DNA of 7,455 nucleotides from Spirochaetales bacterium (GTDB lineage Bacteria > Spirochaetota > Spirochaetia > SZUA-6 > DRHE01): the NCBI GenBank assembly GCA_016930895.1, contig JAFGFV010000163.1, forward strand, positions 1-7,455, in the 5' to 3' direction. Below the pieces are notes generated by a model. It did no database searches, was not told where the DNA came from, and was given only the letters and a program-made list of their open reading frames with translations. A program made the translations under genes and the position numbers. This document shows, one piece after another, positions 5,999 to 7,455 of this stretch (position 1 is the first letter of the stretch; each line of letters opens with the position of its first letter).

Positions 5999-7060
5999 TC
6001 AGATCTCCCGCCAGCGGTGACAGGCCACGATGTGCCCCTGCCCTGTGTTCTCCAGCTGCGGCTCCACCTCCCGGCAGATGTCCCTGGCGTGGGGGCAGCG
6101 GGGATGGAAACGGCAGGCGGTCGGCGGATTGACGGGGTTCGGCACATCCCCGGCCAAGATGATCCGCTCCCTCCCGGTTTCCGGGTCGGGGATCGGGATC
6201 GCCGACAGCAGGGCCTTGGTGTACGGATGTAGGGGCCGGTCGAACAGCTCTGCGGTCGGGGACAGCTCCACGATCTTGCCCAGGTACATCACCGCGATCC
6301 GGTCGCTGGTGTACTTGACCACCAGCAGGTGGTGCGTGACGAAGAGGTAGGTCAGCTGGAAATCCCGCTGCAGGTTCTTCAAGAGGTTCAGGATCTGGGC
6401 CTGGACCGACACGTCCAGGGCCGAAGTGGGCTCGTCCATCAGGATGAATCGCGGATTGGTCGCCAGGGCCCGGGCGATCGCGATCCGCTGACGCTGGCCC
6501 CCGGAGAACTCGTGGGGATAGCGCTTGAGGTGCCCGGCGCCCATGCCCACCACCTCGAGCAGCCCCAGGACCTTGCGTTCCACGTCCCGGCCCCGCAGCA
6601 GTCCCTGGGCCACCAGCGGCTCCGCCACGATGTCCTTGATCAGCATCCGGGGATTCAGGGAGTTGGATGGGTCCTGGAAGACGATGTTCAGCTTCTGGCG
6701 CAGGGCGCGGATTGCCCTGGCGCTCATGCGGGTCACGTCCATGTGCTGGCGCATCGCCTCCCCGCGAGCCTTCTCGCCGTCGTGGCCTGCAGCCAGCAGC
6801 CGCTCCACTTCCTCGATCTTGTCCTGGGGCTGGTCGAAGTAGATCCGTCCCTCGGTCGCCTCGTGGAGCCTCAGGATCGTCTTGCCCAACGTTGTCTTAC
6901 CGCATCCCGACTCCCCGACCAGCCCGAGGCACTCGCCCTTGGCGATCTTGAGGTCCACTCCGTCCACCGCCTTGACGTTGGCCACGGTGCGACGGAACAC
7001 CCCCCCCTTGACGGGGTAGTACTTCTTGAGCCTGCGGATGTCGATCAGTGCGTCGCTCAT
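5999..7060 (-). CDS. oppF: OppF/DppF, ATP-binding subunit of an oligopeptide/dipeptide ABC importer
   Basis: A 353-residue ABC ATPase that would pair with OppD at the inner face of the membrane and power peptide uptake. Motifs in order: Walker A GESGCGKT (49-56), Q-loop FQDPSNSLNP (Gln129), signature SGGQRQR (186-192), Walker B FILMDEP (205-211, Glu210 catalytic), and switch His243 in VTHH, where the residue after the His is His rather than the usual Asp. The C-terminal oligo_HPY region follows (HPYTKALLSAIPIPDPE) with Cys316, Cys322, Cys329 and Cys347. About 29 extra charged residues lie between Walker A and the Q-loop (about 76-120) compared with E. coli OppF. The start is ATG at 7060, overlapping the oppD stop by 4 bases. 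Opp and Dpp (or nickel/glutathione relatives) cannot be told apart from the ATPase alone. Confidence 0.92.
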   Translation of the reverse strand: MSDALIDIRRLKKYYPVKGGVFRRTVANVKAVDGVDLKIAKGECLGLVGESGCGKTTLGKTILRLHEATEGRIYFDQPQDKIEEVERLLAAGHDGEKARGEAMRQHMDVTRMSARAIRALRQKLNIVFQDPSNSLNPRMLIKDIVAEPLVAQGLLRGRDVERKVLGLLEVVGMGAGHLKRYPHEFSGGQRQRIAIARALATNPRFILMDEPTSALDVSVQAQILNLLKNLQRDFQLTYLFVTHHLLVVKYTSDRIAVMYLGKIVELSPTAELFDRPLHPYTKALLSAIPIPDPETGRERIILAGDVPNPVNPPTACRFHPRCPHARDICREVEPQLENTGQGHIVACHRWREI

Positions 7061-7455
7061 GCGCTCTTGTCCGTGTACAGGTAGCAGGCCACCCAGTGTC
7101 CCGGGGCGTGCTCCACCAGCGCCGGCTTGCGCTCGCTGCAGACGTCCATGCGGTGAGGGCACCGGGGATGGAAGCGGCACCCGGAGGGCGGATCGATCAG
7201 GTTGGGCACGGAGCCCGGGATGGTGGCCAGCTCGCCGGTCTGCTCCACCTTGGGCACCGAGCGCAAGAGGCCCTGGGCGTACGGATGCAGCGGGTTGCGG
7301 AACAGCTCGCGGACCTCGGCGGTCTCCGCAATGTCCCCGGCGTACATGACCGAGGCCCGATCGCAGACCTCGGCCACCAACCCGAGGTCGTGGGTGATGA
7401 ACAGCACCGAGGAGATGGTGGTCTCCTTCAGGGACTTGATCAGGTCGATGATCTG
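7057..7455 (-). CDS. oppD: OppD/DppD, ATP-binding subunit of an oligopeptide/dipeptide ABC importer (C-terminal part)
   Basis: The last 132 residues of an ABC ATPase; the start, Walker A, signature and Walker B lie beyond the right edge. What remains includes the H-loop LFITHDLGLVAEVCDRASVM with its switch histidine, the typical strand MYAGDIAE, and the oligo_HPY tail (NPLHPYAQGLLRSVPK) with GSVPNLIDPPSGCRFHPRCP and four cysteines spaced C-x5-C-x6-C-x17-C. The same cysteine pattern occurs in OppF next door. In mycobacterial OppD these tail cysteines are reported to hold an iron-sulfur cluster; whether they do here is inference. The stop TGA (7059-7057) overlaps the oppF ATG. Permease and binding-protein genes would be expected further right. 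Confidence 0.9.
   Translation of the reverse strand, partial: QIIDLIKSLKETTISSVLFITHDLGLVAEVCDRASVMYAGDIAETAEVRELFRNPLHPYAQGLLRSVPKVEQTGELATIPGSVPNLIDPPSGCRFHPRCPHRMDVCSERKPALVEHAPGHWVACYLYTDKSA

Noticed and set aside
6329..7084. Plus-strand open frame opposite oppF (251 codons)
   Set aside because: Antisense to intact Walker A, signature and Walker B motifs; no plausible domain of its own.
1..7455. CRISPR arrays, tRNA/rRNA genes, insertion sequences and long direct or inverted repeats
   Set aside because: None was seen. The only repeated sequence is the Kelch repeats and the paralogous OppD/OppF tails, both at protein level.

Overview
The window is GC-rich bacterial DNA, densely coded, with short or overlapping gene junctions. 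The content (an NQR-type respiratory complex, an Opp/Dpp peptide importer and a membrane metalloprotease) points to a free-living bacterium, probably with a Gram-negative envelope. The sequence alone does not fix the lineage.

Layout. Positions 1-3063 (minus strand) hold five genes of a Na+-translocating NADH:quinone reductase cluster, transcribed in the order nqrB-nqrC-nqrD-nqrE-nqrF. nqrF runs off the left edge. Gaps are 20 bases or less, and B/C and D/E overlap by 4 bases. The cluster starts at nqrB: there is no nqrA and no rnfC upstream. The intergenic stretch 3064-3156 appears to hold two back-to-back promoters whose -35 boxes lie on the same bases. One serves nqr (minus strand) and one serves a small plus-strand gene (3157-3687) for a two-helix membrane protein of unknown function. 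Its promoter would give an almost leaderless mRNA.

Positions 3734-7455 (minus strand) hold a second group, read from right to left: the C-terminal end of an OppD/DppD ATPase, a complete OppF/DppF ATPase, a GNAT acetyltransferase, and a large protein joining an M50B-type intramembrane metalloprotease to a six-bladed Kelch propeller. oppD/oppF overlap by 4 bases (ATGA) and GNAT/protease overlap by 4 bases (TTGA), so each pair is probably translationally coupled. This group converges on the small plus-strand gene, with 46 bases between the two stops.

How they work together. NqrB-F would pass electrons from NADH through FAD, iron-sulfur clusters, covalent FMN and riboflavin to quinone while exporting Na+. 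OppD/F would drive peptide uptake; the permeases and binding protein lie outside the window. What the GNAT enzyme and the protease-Kelch fusion do is not evident. The points most worth following up are the NQR cluster without nqrA, with subunit sizes like those of Rnf, and the M50B-Kelch fusion.
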